From Asanoa iriomotensis (GTDB lineage: Bacteria; Actinomycetota; Actinomycetes; Mycobacteriales; Micromonosporaceae), in NCBI RefSeq assembly GCF_016862515.1, contig NZ_BONC01000031.1, forward strand, positions 35,360 through 99,359: a stretch of DNA of 64,000 nucleotides. Reading direction: 5' to 3'. The notes under the pieces were generated by a model that saw only the letters and a program-made list of their open reading frames with translations, searched no databases and had not been told where the DNA came from. Positions within the stretch are counted from its first letter, which is position 1, and the number at the start of each line of letters is the position of its first letter. The position numbers and the translations under genes are program-made. Shown one piece after another: positions 33,927-41,850 of the stretch.

Positions 33927-35795
33927 ATGGGTGCCTACGCCGACGCGTACCGGACGAGCCTCACCGACCCGAGCGCCTTCTGGGGCGACGCCGCCAGCGA
34001 GATCGAGTGGTTCCGCCCGCCGCGCACCGTGCTCGACGACAGCGCGCCGCCGTTCTACCGCTGGTTCCCCGACGGCGTGCTCAACACCTGCTTCAACGCG
34101 GTCGACCGGCACGTCCGCGCCGGGCGTGGCGACCAGGCCGCGATCGAGTACGACAGCCCGGTCACCGGCACCCGGCGCACCCTGACCTACCGGGACCTGC
34201 AGGACCAGACCGCGCGCTTCGCGGGCGCGCTCCGGCACCTCGGTGTCGACCGCGGCGACCGCGTGGTGATCTACATGCCGATGGTGCCGGAGGCGGTCGT
34301 GGCCATGCTGGCCTGCGCCCGGCTCGGCGCCGTGCACTCGGTCGTGTTCGGTGGCTTCGCGCCGCGTGAGCTGGCCGCCCGCATCGACGACGCCCGCCCC
34401 AAGGTGGTGGTCACCGCGTCCTGCGGCATCGAGGTCAAGCGGATCGTCGAATACCTGCCGATCGTCGACCAGGCGTTGACCATGGCCGACCACCGGCCGG
34501 CCAGCGTGGTGGTGCTGCAGCGCCCCCAGGCGCCGGCGACCCCGCGCGCCGGGCGCGACCTCGACTGGCATGCCGCGCTCGGCGAGGCCGAGCCGGTCGA
34601 CTGCGTGCCGGTCGCGGCCACCGACCCGCTCTACATCCTCTACACCTCGGGCACCACCGCCCGGCCGAAGGGCGTGGTCCGCGACAACGGCGGCCACGCG
34701 GTCGCCCTGAGCTGGAGCATGCGGCACGTCTACGACACCCGTCAGGGCGAGACGATGTGGACCGCCTCAGACATCGGATGGGTCGTCGGGCATTCCTACA
34801 TCGTGTACGGGCCGCTGCTCACCGGCTGCACCTCGGTGCTCTACGAGGGCAAACCGGTCGGCACCCCCGACGCCGGCGCGTTCTGGCGGGTGGCCGCCGA
34901 ACACCAGGTCAAGACCATGTTCACCGCACCGACCGCGTTCCGGGCGATCCGCCGCGACGACCCGGCCGGCGCCCACCTCGACCGCTACGACCTGCGGAAG
35001 CTGCGCTACCTGTTCCTGGCCGGCGAGCGGCTCGACCCGGAGACCTACGCCTGGGCCCGCGACCGGCTCGACATCCCGGTGATCGACCACTGGTGGCAGA
35101 CCGAGACCGGCTGGCCGGTGGCGGCCAACCCGATGGGCCTCGAGCCGCTCCCGCCGCGTCCGGGCTCGGCGACCGTGCCGATGCCGGGGTACGACGTGCG
35201 GATCGTCGACGACAACGGCGAGCCGGCCCGCGAGGGCCAGATCGTGATCAAGCTCCCGCTGCCGCCCGGCACGCTGCCGACGCTCTGGCAGGACGACGAG
35301 CGCTACGTGGCCTCCTACCTGAGCGCCCACCCCGGCCACTACCTGACCGGCGACGGCGGCTACGTCGACGACGACGGCTACCTGTTCGTCATGGGCCGCA
35401 CCGACGACGTGATCAACGTGGCCGGCCACCGGCTCTCCACGGGCGCGATCGAGCAGGTGGTGGCCGCGCACCCGGCGGTCGCGGAGTGCGCCGTGATCGG
35501 CGTGGCCGACGAGCTCAAGGGCCAGGTCCCGCGGGCCCTCGTGGTGCTCAAGGCCGGCGCCGAGCCCGGCGACCTGGACGCCGAACTGAAGGCGCTGGTC
35601 CGCGAGCGGATCGGCGGCATCGCGTCGCTGCGCCAGGTGGACGTCGTGGCCGCGCTGCCGAAGACCCGCTCCGGCAAGATCCTCCGCAAGACCATGCGCG
35701 GGCTCGCGGCCGGCGCCGACGAGCCCGTCCCGTCGACGATCGAGGACCCGGCCGTGCTCGAAAACCTCCGGAGAGTGCTCGACCCCGATTATTAG
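33927..35795 (+). CDS. prpE: propionyl-CoA synthetase-like acyl-CoA ligase
   Basis: This 622-residue ANL-superfamily ligase has YILYTSGTTARPKGVVRDNGG (P-loop, PrpE-type with RDN), WTASDIGWVVGHSYIVYGPLL, WWQTETGWP and the C-terminal hinge and acylatable Lys in KTRSGKILRKTMR. Domain order and length fit acetyl/propionyl-CoA synthetases; the RDNGG and GHSYIVYGPL segments favour propionate over acetate. It activates propionate as propionyl-AMP and then propionyl-CoA. The Lys in SGKILRK may be controlled by acetylation, as in homologues. Its stop overlaps that of the convergent oxidoreductase by 4 bp. Confidence 0.85.
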   Translation: MGAYADAYRTSLTDPSAFWGDAASEIEWFRPPRTVLDDSAPPFYRWFPDGVLNTCFNAVDRHVRAGRGDQAAIEYDSPVTGTRRTLTYRDLQDQTARFAGALRHLGVDRGDRVVIYMPMVPEAVVAMLACARLGAVHSVVFGGFAPRELAARIDDARPKVVVTASCGIEVKRIVEYLPIVDQALTMADHRPASVVVLQRPQAPATPRAGRDLDWHAALGEAEPVDCVPVAATDPLYILYTSGTTARPKGVVRDNGGHAVALSWSMRHVYDTRQGETMWTASDIGWVVGHSYIVYGPLLTGCTSVLYEGKPVGTPDAGAFWRVAAEHQVKTMFTAPTAFRAIRRDDPAGAHLDRYDLRKLRYLFLAGERLDPETYAWARDRLDIPVIDHWWQTETGWPVAANPMGLEPLPPRPGSATVPMPGYDVRIVDDNGEPAREGQIVIKLPLPPGTLPTLWQDDERYVASYLSAHPGHYLTGDGGYVDDDGYLFVMGRTDDVINVAGHRLSTGAIEQVVAAHPAVAECAVIGVADELKGQVPRALVVLKAGAEPGDLDAELKALVRERIGGIASLRQVDVVAALPKTRSGKILRKTMRGLAAGADEPVPSTIEDPAVLENLRRVLDPDY

Positions 35796-37105
35796 GTCCG
35801 GGTCGGCAGCGGGGGACGGACCGGCAGCTCCGGCGCGGCGTTGTCGAGGGGCACCTCGGGGCCGCGGATGAGGCCGAGCTGCACCGCCTGGCGCGGCAGG
35901 AACGCGTGCAGCAGCCAGTCGCCGACCACCCGGATCCGGTTGCCGGGCAGCGACAGCAGGTGGTAGCCGCGGGTCGCCAGCATGGCGCGGATGCCCGAGA
36001 GGTGGATGCCGAGCGGGTTGGCGGTCGACTCAAGGCCGCCGAGGTCGACCACGAAGCCCAGGTCGCGGTGCCGGTAGGGCTTGCGCTTGCCCGTGCCGTA
36101 TTCGGCGGCGATGTTGCGGGCGACCTGCTTGCCGTGGCGCACCGCGTGCTGCGCGGTCATCGGCGTCGCGCGGCCCGGGTGCTCCGGGTCGGGCACCGCG
36201 GCCGCGTCGCCGATCGCGTAGACGCGGGGATGGCCGGGCACGTTGAGGAACTCGTCGACCACTATCCGGCCGTGGTTGGTGGGCAGGCCCAGGTTCTCGA
36301 CGACCGGGTCGGGGCGCACGCCCACACACCACACCAGCGTGCGGGTCGGGATGTAGCGCCCGTCGGTCAGCCGTACGCCGTCGAACAGCGCCTCCTGCAC
36401 GGAGGTGCCCAACAGCACCTCGACGCCGCGCTCGCGGAGCACCTTGTCGGCGTCCCTGGACATCCCTTCCTCGAGCTCGGGCAGCACCCGCTTGGCCAGG
36501 TCGACCAGCACCCACTTGGGCATGATCGGCGCCTTCTTCTGCTTGGCCAGCATGGTGGTGAACTGGACGCCGTGCGCGGCGACCTCCGTGCCCGTGTAGC
36601 CGGCGCCGACCACCACGAACGTGCAGCGGGCCGCGCACTCGCCCGGGTCGGGCTCGGTCAGCGCCATCTCGATCTGCCGGACCATGTGGTCGTGCAGGAA
36701 GAGCGCCTCCGGGATGCCCCGGAAGCCGTGCGCGTGGTCGGCGACACCGGGGATCGGCAGCAGCTTGTTGACGCTGCCCAGGGCGATGACCAGCCGGTCG
36801 TAGGGGACGTGCCCCTCGCCGCCCTCCGGGTTGCGGTAGTGGATCCGGTTGGCCTCGAGGTCGAGCGAGTGAGCCTCGCCGAGCACGAGCCGGACGCGGG
36901 GCAGCGACGCGGTGAGCGAGACCGCGATCTGCGGCGGCTCCAGCACGCCGACGGCGACCTCCGGCAGCAGCGGGACGTAGAGCAGGTAGTCCGTCGGGTT
37001 GATCAGCGTGATGTCCGCCCGGCCACGGGCCAGCCGGGTCAGTTTGTGCGCTGCGTGGTACCCGGCGAAACCACCTCCGACGATGACCACCCTGGGACGA
37101 GCCAT
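35792..37105 (-). CDS. type II NADH dehydrogenase-like FAD oxidoreductase
   Basis: This 437-residue two-dinucleotide-fold flavoprotein has RVVIVGGGFAGYHAA (5-19) for FAD and TFVVVGAGYTGTEVAAHG (about 166-183) for NAD(P)H. DYLLYVPLLPEVAVGVLEP and VYAIGDAAAV close the FAD site. The sequence is of the Ndh/NDH-2 type, which passes electrons from NADH to menaquinone at the membrane without pumping protons. ATG 37105 gives the canonical start; upstream in-frame codons run through the promoter region shared with the secreted hydrolase cluster. Confidence 0.88.
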   Translation of the reverse strand: MARPRVVIVGGGFAGYHAAHKLTRLARGRADITLINPTDYLLYVPLLPEVAVGVLEPPQIAVSLTASLPRVRLVLGEAHSLDLEANRIHYRNPEGGEGHVPYDRLVIALGSVNKLLPIPGVADHAHGFRGIPEALFLHDHMVRQIEMALTEPDPGECAARCTFVVVGAGYTGTEVAAHGVQFTTMLAKQKKAPIMPKWVLVDLAKRVLPELEEGMSRDADKVLRERGVEVLLGTSVQEALFDGVRLTDGRYIPTRTLVWCVGVRPDPVVENLGLPTNHGRIVVDEFLNVPGHPRVYAIGDAAAVPDPEHPGRATPMTAQHAVRHGKQVARNIAAEYGTGKRKPYRHRDLGFVVDLGGLESTANPLGIHLSGIRAMLATRGYHLLSLPGNRIRVVGDWLLHAFLPRQAVQLGLIRGPEVPLDNAAPELPVRPPLPTRT

Positions 37106-37168
37106 GCCATCCACGTTAGTGGCTTCTGGGGTGTCCGGAGCGCTATGTGCGTAAATCCTCGGTACGAC

Positions 37169-37262
37169 CATACCTCCGATGTCTCCCGACCTGCAGCGGG
37201 AGAAGTGACCGGACACGCATCGAAGTTCGGGGATTGACGCACGGAGACATCCAATGTTAACT
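37169..37262 (+). promoter_or_regulatory. promoter of the secreted hydrolase cluster with putative GntR sites
   Basis: TTGACG (37234-37239) and TTAACT (37257-37262) are separated by 17 bp. Between them lies ACATCCAATGT (37247-37257), one change from the palindrome ACATCCGATGT. A second related half-site, CATACCTCCGATGT, lies upstream at 37169-37182. Its CATAC-x-TCCGAT core recurs before fucD (49825-49836). Confidence 0.6.
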
Positions 37263-37352
37263 ACACGTCACAGATGTGGGTCGATGCCTCGTCGACCTTG
37301 CCCATTTCGGCGGATGGGCACCTGACGGACGATCTAGAAGGGATCGGATCGG

Positions 37353-40300
37353 ATGAAGGTGCGTGCGCCGATGATCCGCGCCGCCGGGCTCCTCCTGTTC
37401 GCCGCCGGCCTCGTTGTCGTCGGCCCGAGTCCGGCCGGTGCGGCACCCACCGATGCCGCGTACAACGCGGGCACGGGCGCCCTCAACGTCGACTACGCGA
37501 GCTACCTGTCCAAGCACGACATCGTCTACAACCGGCCCAACACCAACCCGCTGCACGGGCTGACCGTCGGCAACGGCCGCACGGGCGCCATGGTGTGGAA
37601 CCAGAACGGGCTGACCGCGCAGGTGTCGGGTGTGGACCTCGCGCAGCAGTCCACCTACGCCGCCGGCAACCTCAACCTCTTCACGTCGCCGCAGATGGAC
37701 ACCGGCTACACGACGTTCCAGCAGCGGCTGTCGCTCTACGACGGCACCCTGACCACGAAGTACGACAACAACCGCACGGTCACCGTGCTCGGCGCGCCCA
37801 ACTCCGAGGTGATGGGCATCCATGTCGAGGACTCGCGGCCGGGTGTCTCCAGCATCGGGCTCGACCTGTCGCTCTGGGACATGAACACCGTGCAGAACAT
37901 CGCGGACGTGCCCAACCTGACGACCTGGCGGACGGTCAGCACGTTCGCCGACTCGACCGGTGTGGGCCTGTCCCGCGGCCAGGCCGACCCCCAGAACTTC
38001 GGTTACACGTTCGCGGCCACCGTCGAGGGCGCGAGCTACACCTCACAGACCGTCAACGGCACGCGGGTGCGGCTGAACATCACGCCGACGTCGAGCTACA
38101 CGATCTGGTTCACCGCGGCCAGCCGGGTCAACTCGCCGGGCCAGAACTCGGTGCAGCAGGCCAGGAACCAGTTGGCCGCGGTCAAGTCGGCCGGCTACAC
38201 GAGCACGCTCAACGCGTACAAGAACTGGTGGCACAGCTTCTGGGCGAAGTCGTTCGTGCAGTACGGCGGCAGCGCCGACAACGACTACCTGGAGAACGCG
38301 TACTACCTGTTCACCTACATGATCGCCGCGGGCGGCTACGGCAACTACCCGCTGCACTTCATCAACGGCAACTTCCGCGCGACCCAGGACAACTCCAAGT
38401 GGTCCAACGGCTACTGGTACTGGAACCAGCGCGACGTCTACAACTCGTTCTACAGCTCCAACCACACGGAGCTGATGAGAACGTTCAACAACCTCTACTC
38501 CCGCAACTACGGCGCGCTCAAGTCCTACACGCAGACCCGCTACGGCACCGACTCGCTGTGGGTGCCGGAGACGATGGGCTGGGACGGCAACGCGCGCGGC
38601 ACCATCAACAGCGACTACGTCAACGACATCTACTCCACGGGCACCGAGGCCGCGTACAACATGTACCTGTACTACCGGTACACCAACGACACGGCCTACC
38701 TGCGTGACGTCGCGTACCCGTACATGAAGGACTCGTTGCGGTTCTACCAGAACCGGTTGTCCCGCAACGGCGCGCAGTACTACATGGCCAGCTCCAACGC
38801 GCACGAGACCTACTGGGACGTGAAGAACGCGCTGACCGACCTGGCCGCGGTGCGGCTGCTGTTCCCGCTGACGATCCAGGTGTCCACGCAGCTCGGGCTC
38901 GACAGTGGACTGCGGGCCGGCTGGCAGGACGTGGTGAACAACCTGGCGCCGTACCAGATCTCGAACGGTGCCTACCTGCCGCACGACCCGCCGACGTCAC
39001 CGACCCGCAACGGCGAGAACGTGGCGCTGGAGCTCGTCTGGCCCTACGACCAGACCGGGATCGGCTATCCCGACACGCAGACCGCGATCAACACCTTCAA
39101 CGTGCGGCCGCACCCCTACGGCAACGTCTGGGCCAACGACCACGTGCACGCGGCCCGGCTCGGGCTCGGCCCGCAGGCGCAGTCCGGCATGAAGACGATG
39201 CTGCAGAAATACCAGAACTACCCCAACGGCATGACCAACAACACCAACGGGGTGTACGAGTACATCGGCATCCACCTCGCGGCGATGAACGAAGCGCTGA
39301 TGCAGTCGTACAACGACAAGATCCGGGTGTTCCCCGCGATCCCGTCGGACTCCGGCTTCGTCGGCAAGTTCACGCTGCTGGCCAAGGACGGCTTCCTGGT
39401 CAGCTCGGAGCGCGAGGCGCAGGAGACCAAATATGTGGGCGTCCGCAGCCTGCACGGCAAGCAGGCCCGGGTCGTCAACCCGTGGGGGACCCAGCAGATC
39501 CGGGTCCGCCGCACCAGTGACAACGCCATCATCACCACGGTCTCGGCGGCAGAGGTGACCTGGGCGACGGCGGCCAACACCAGCTATGTCGTGGAGCGGG
39601 TGGCCAAGCCACTCACGTCCTACTCGGCGACCACGCTGACCGGCACGGCCAACCAGGGCGCGAAGTCCTTGTCCGGCACCGCCTCCACGCTCGGCCTCGG
39701 GCCGGCGGGGCAGGGCGGTCTGGTCAACGACACCGACCTGACCTACGGGCCCAACTGGTACCACACCACCGCCCGCGGCTACGGCGACTACAACGACGAC
39801 ACCCACCACAGCAACACCGTCAACGCGGAGGCGTCCTACACGTTCACCGGCACGGGCGTGGAGTACCTCTCCGAACGGTTCAGCGACATGGGCAACGTCG
39901 ACGTTTACCTCGACGGTGCCTTCCAGGCCAACGTGAACCTCAACGTCAGCGGTGCCAGACAGGCACAGCAGGTGGTGTGGAGCCGCACCGGGCTCACGAA
40001 CGGCCAACACACGATCCGGATCGTCAACAAGACCACCTCGGTGGGCATGATCGACGCGCTGCGGATCCTCACCGGGGGCGGCAACCCGCCGACCGGCGGC
40101 ACGGCCTTGCGAGCCATGGCCAACAACCTGTATGTCACCGCGGGCACCGCACCCCTGATCGCCAGCGCATCCTCGGTCGGCGCCGGGGAGCGGTTCGACC
40201 TGGTCGACCTCGGCGGCGGCAACGTGGCGCTGCGGGCCCGCGTCAACAACATGTTCGTGTGCGCGGAGGGCGCCGGCGCGCAGGCGCTGATCGCCAACCG

Positions 40301-40478
40301 GGCGTCGGCCGGGTCCTGGGAGACCTTCGCCCGGGTCAACAACCCGGACGGCACGATCAGCCTGCGGGCCACCGTCAACAACAAGTACGTCGTCGCGGAG
40401 AACGCCGGTGCGGGCAACCTCATCGCCAACCGCGACGCCATTGGACCGTGGGAGAAGTTCACGCTCGTGGCGAGCTGA
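37353..40478 (+). CDS. secreted (alpha/alpha)6 glycoside hydrolase, GH95-like, with fascin-like domain
   Basis: This 1041-residue exoprotein has a signal peptide (about 1-30, ending PAGAAP). An N-terminal beta-sandwich of the DUF5703/GH95 type follows (NPLHGLTVGNGRTGAMVWNQNGLTAQVSGVDL). Next is an (alpha/alpha)6-barrel-like region (about 265-690, with YWYWNQRDVYNSFYSSNH and WVPETMGWDG), another sandwich (about 790-905) and a fascin-type beta-trefoil (917-1041). GH95 contains alpha-L-fucosidases and galactosidases, but I do not see its usual Asn-x-Asn signature, so the exact bond cleaved is unsure. It heads the secreted cluster. Confidence 0.75.
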   Translation: MKVRAPMIRAAGLLLFAAGLVVVGPSPAGAAPTDAAYNAGTGALNVDYASYLSKHDIVYNRPNTNPLHGLTVGNGRTGAMVWNQNGLTAQVSGVDLAQQSTYAAGNLNLFTSPQMDTGYTTFQQRLSLYDGTLTTKYDNNRTVTVLGAPNSEVMGIHVEDSRPGVSSIGLDLSLWDMNTVQNIADVPNLTTWRTVSTFADSTGVGLSRGQADPQNFGYTFAATVEGASYTSQTVNGTRVRLNITPTSSYTIWFTAASRVNSPGQNSVQQARNQLAAVKSAGYTSTLNAYKNWWHSFWAKSFVQYGGSADNDYLENAYYLFTYMIAAGGYGNYPLHFINGNFRATQDNSKWSNGYWYWNQRDVYNSFYSSNHTELMRTFNNLYSRNYGALKSYTQTRYGTDSLWVPETMGWDGNARGTINSDYVNDIYSTGTEAAYNMYLYYRYTNDTAYLRDVAYPYMKDSLRFYQNRLSRNGAQYYMASSNAHETYWDVKNALTDLAAVRLLFPLTIQVSTQLGLDSGLRAGWQDVVNNLAPYQISNGAYLPHDPPTSPTRNGENVALELVWPYDQTGIGYPDTQTAINTFNVRPHPYGNVWANDHVHAARLGLGPQAQSGMKTMLQKYQNYPNGMTNNTNGVYEYIGIHLAAMNEALMQSYNDKIRVFPAIPSDSGFVGKFTLLAKDGFLVSSEREAQETKYVGVRSLHGKQARVVNPWGTQQIRVRRTSDNAIITTVSAAEVTWATAANTSYVVERVAKPLTSYSATTLTGTANQGAKSLSGTASTLGLGPAGQGGLVNDTDLTYGPNWYHTTARGYGDYNDDTHHSNTVNAEASYTFTGTGVEYLSERFSDMGNVDVYLDGAFQANVNLNVSGARQAQQVVWSRTGLTNGQHTIRIVNKTTSVGMIDALRILTGGGNPPTGGTALRAMANNLYVTAGTAPLIASASSVGAGERFDLVDLGGGNVALRARVNNMFVCAEGAGAQALIANRASAGSWETFARVNNPDGTISLRATVNNKYVVAENAGAGNLIANRDAIGPWEKFTLVAS

Positions 40479-40488
40479 CCCACGCAAC

Positions 40489-40518
40489 GGGGCCAGGGGA
40501 ATGGCACACCCTGGCCCC
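40489..40518 (+). terminator. hairpin after the GH95-like gene
   Basis: GGGGCCAGGG (40489-40498) pairs perfectly with CCCTGGCCCC (40509-40518) across a 10-nt loop, 11 bp after the stop. There is no U-run, so it may be an mRNA 3' stabiliser or a weak terminator rather than a classic one. Confidence 0.6.
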
Positions 40519-40587
40519 ACCACAACCACCGTCCCTTGCCGAGCGTCGGCGGCCCGGCTCCGAGCCAACCCCCATCGGAGGAGCGCA

Positions 40588-41751
40588 GTGTTGAGACGTT
40601 TGGTGGCGGCCCTCGCCGGGCTCGCCGTCGTGCTGGTGGCCGCGCTGTACGCGGCCGCACCAGCTTCGGCGGCCCCGGTGACGAAGGTCCTGGTGATCTC
40701 CAAGACGGCCGGTTTCCGGCACTCGTCGATTCCCAACGGCATCGCGGCGATCCAGCAACTCGGTTCGCAGAACGGCTTCACGGTGACGGCCACCGAGGAC
40801 GCCAACCAGTTCACGACCACCAACCTGGCGCAGTACCAGGTCGTGGTCTTCCTCTCCACCACCGGGGACGTGCTGAACGCGACCCAGCAGACCGCCTTCC
40901 AGTCCTACATCGCGAGCGGCAAGGGGTACGTGGGCGTGCACGCCGCCGCGGACACCGAGTACGACTGGTCCTGGTACGGCGGTCTCGTGGGTGCCTACTT
41001 CCAGTCGCACCCCGCGATCCAGACGGCGACCCTGCGGGTCGAGGACAACACGAACCCCGCGACCGCGCACCTGCCGGCCAACTGGAGCCGGTCCGACGAG
41101 TGGTACAACTACCGGACCAACCCGCGGCCGAACGTACGCGTGCTGGTCCGGCTCGACGAGGCCACCTACAGCGGCGGCTCGATGGGCGACCACCCGATCA
41201 CCTGGTGCCAGAACTACGGCGGCGGCCGGGCCTTCTACACCGGGCTCGGGCACACCGAGGCGTCGTACACCGAGTCGAACTTCACCCGGATGCTGCTCGG
41301 CGGGATCCAGTGGGCTGGCGGCGCGGTGACGGCCACCTGCACACCGGGCACCACACCGCCGCCGGTGACCGGCACGGCGGTGCGGGCCCTGGCGAACAAC
41401 AAGTTCGTCACCACCAGCGCGGGCAACCTGATCGCGAGCGCCACGGCCGCGTCGACCAACAACGAGCGTTTCGACGTCATCGACCTCGGTGGGGGCAACG
41501 TCGCGCTCCGCTCGAAGGCCAACGGCATGTACGTGTGCGCGGAGAACGCCGGTGCCAACCCGCTGGTGGCCAACCGGGCCGCGATCGGCGGCTGGGAGAC
41601 GTTCGCCCGGATCAACAACTCCGACGGCACGGTCAGCTTCCGCGCCCAGGCGAACGGCCGCTACGTGGTGGCCGAGAACGCCGGCGCCGCGGCCCTGATC
41701 GCCAACCGCACCGCCATCGGCCCCTGGGAGAAGTTCGCCCTGACCAGCTAG
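40588..41751 (+). CDS. secreted ThuA-domain protein with fascin-like domain (copy A)
   Basis: The 387-residue product has a signal peptide (LVAALAGLAVVLVAALYAAAPASAA). A ThuA/glutamine-amidotransferase-like domain spans about 30-250 (KVLVISKTAGFRHSSIP, VVVFLSTTGDVLNA, GVHAAADTEYDW, GGGRAFYTGLGHTEASYTE), and a fascin-like trefoil follows at about 265-387. ThuA proteins are implicated in 3-keto-sugar (for example 3-ketotrehalose) metabolism, though their chemistry is not settled. GGAGGA lies before the GTG start. The ThuA part is nearly identical to that at 44801, indicating duplication. Confidence 0.85.
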   Translation: MLRRLVAALAGLAVVLVAALYAAAPASAAPVTKVLVISKTAGFRHSSIPNGIAAIQQLGSQNGFTVTATEDANQFTTTNLAQYQVVVFLSTTGDVLNATQQTAFQSYIASGKGYVGVHAAADTEYDWSWYGGLVGAYFQSHPAIQTATLRVEDNTNPATAHLPANWSRSDEWYNYRTNPRPNVRVLVRLDEATYSGGSMGDHPITWCQNYGGGRAFYTGLGHTEASYTESNFTRMLLGGIQWAGGAVTATCTPGTTPPPVTGTAVRALANNKFVTTSAGNLIASATAASTNNERFDVIDLGGGNVALRSKANGMYVCAENAGANPLVANRAAIGGWETFARINNSDGTVSFRAQANGRYVVAENAGAAALIANRTAIGPWEKFALTS

Positions 41752-41774
41752 TCCCTCTCCACGGACCCGTAGAT

Positions 41775-41801
41775 CCCGTGCGACCGCGCAGGTCGCACGG
41801 G
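41775..41801 (+). terminator. GC-rich hairpin between ThuA copy A and GSDH copy A
   Basis: CCCGTGCGACC (41775-41785) and GGTCGCACGGG (41791-41801) form a perfect 11-bp stem with a 5-nt loop. It lies 23 bp after the stop and about 50 bp before the next start. There is no U-run. Confidence 0.65.
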
Positions 41802-41850
41802 GTCACGGTCCGCCATGCTCCGTACCCCTACCCACCACGGGAGCATCCAC

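Noticed and set aside
37353..40478. Firm assignment as alpha-L-fucosidase
   Set aside because: The fold resembles GH95, but the characteristic active-site motif is not visible, so only a GH95-like call is made.
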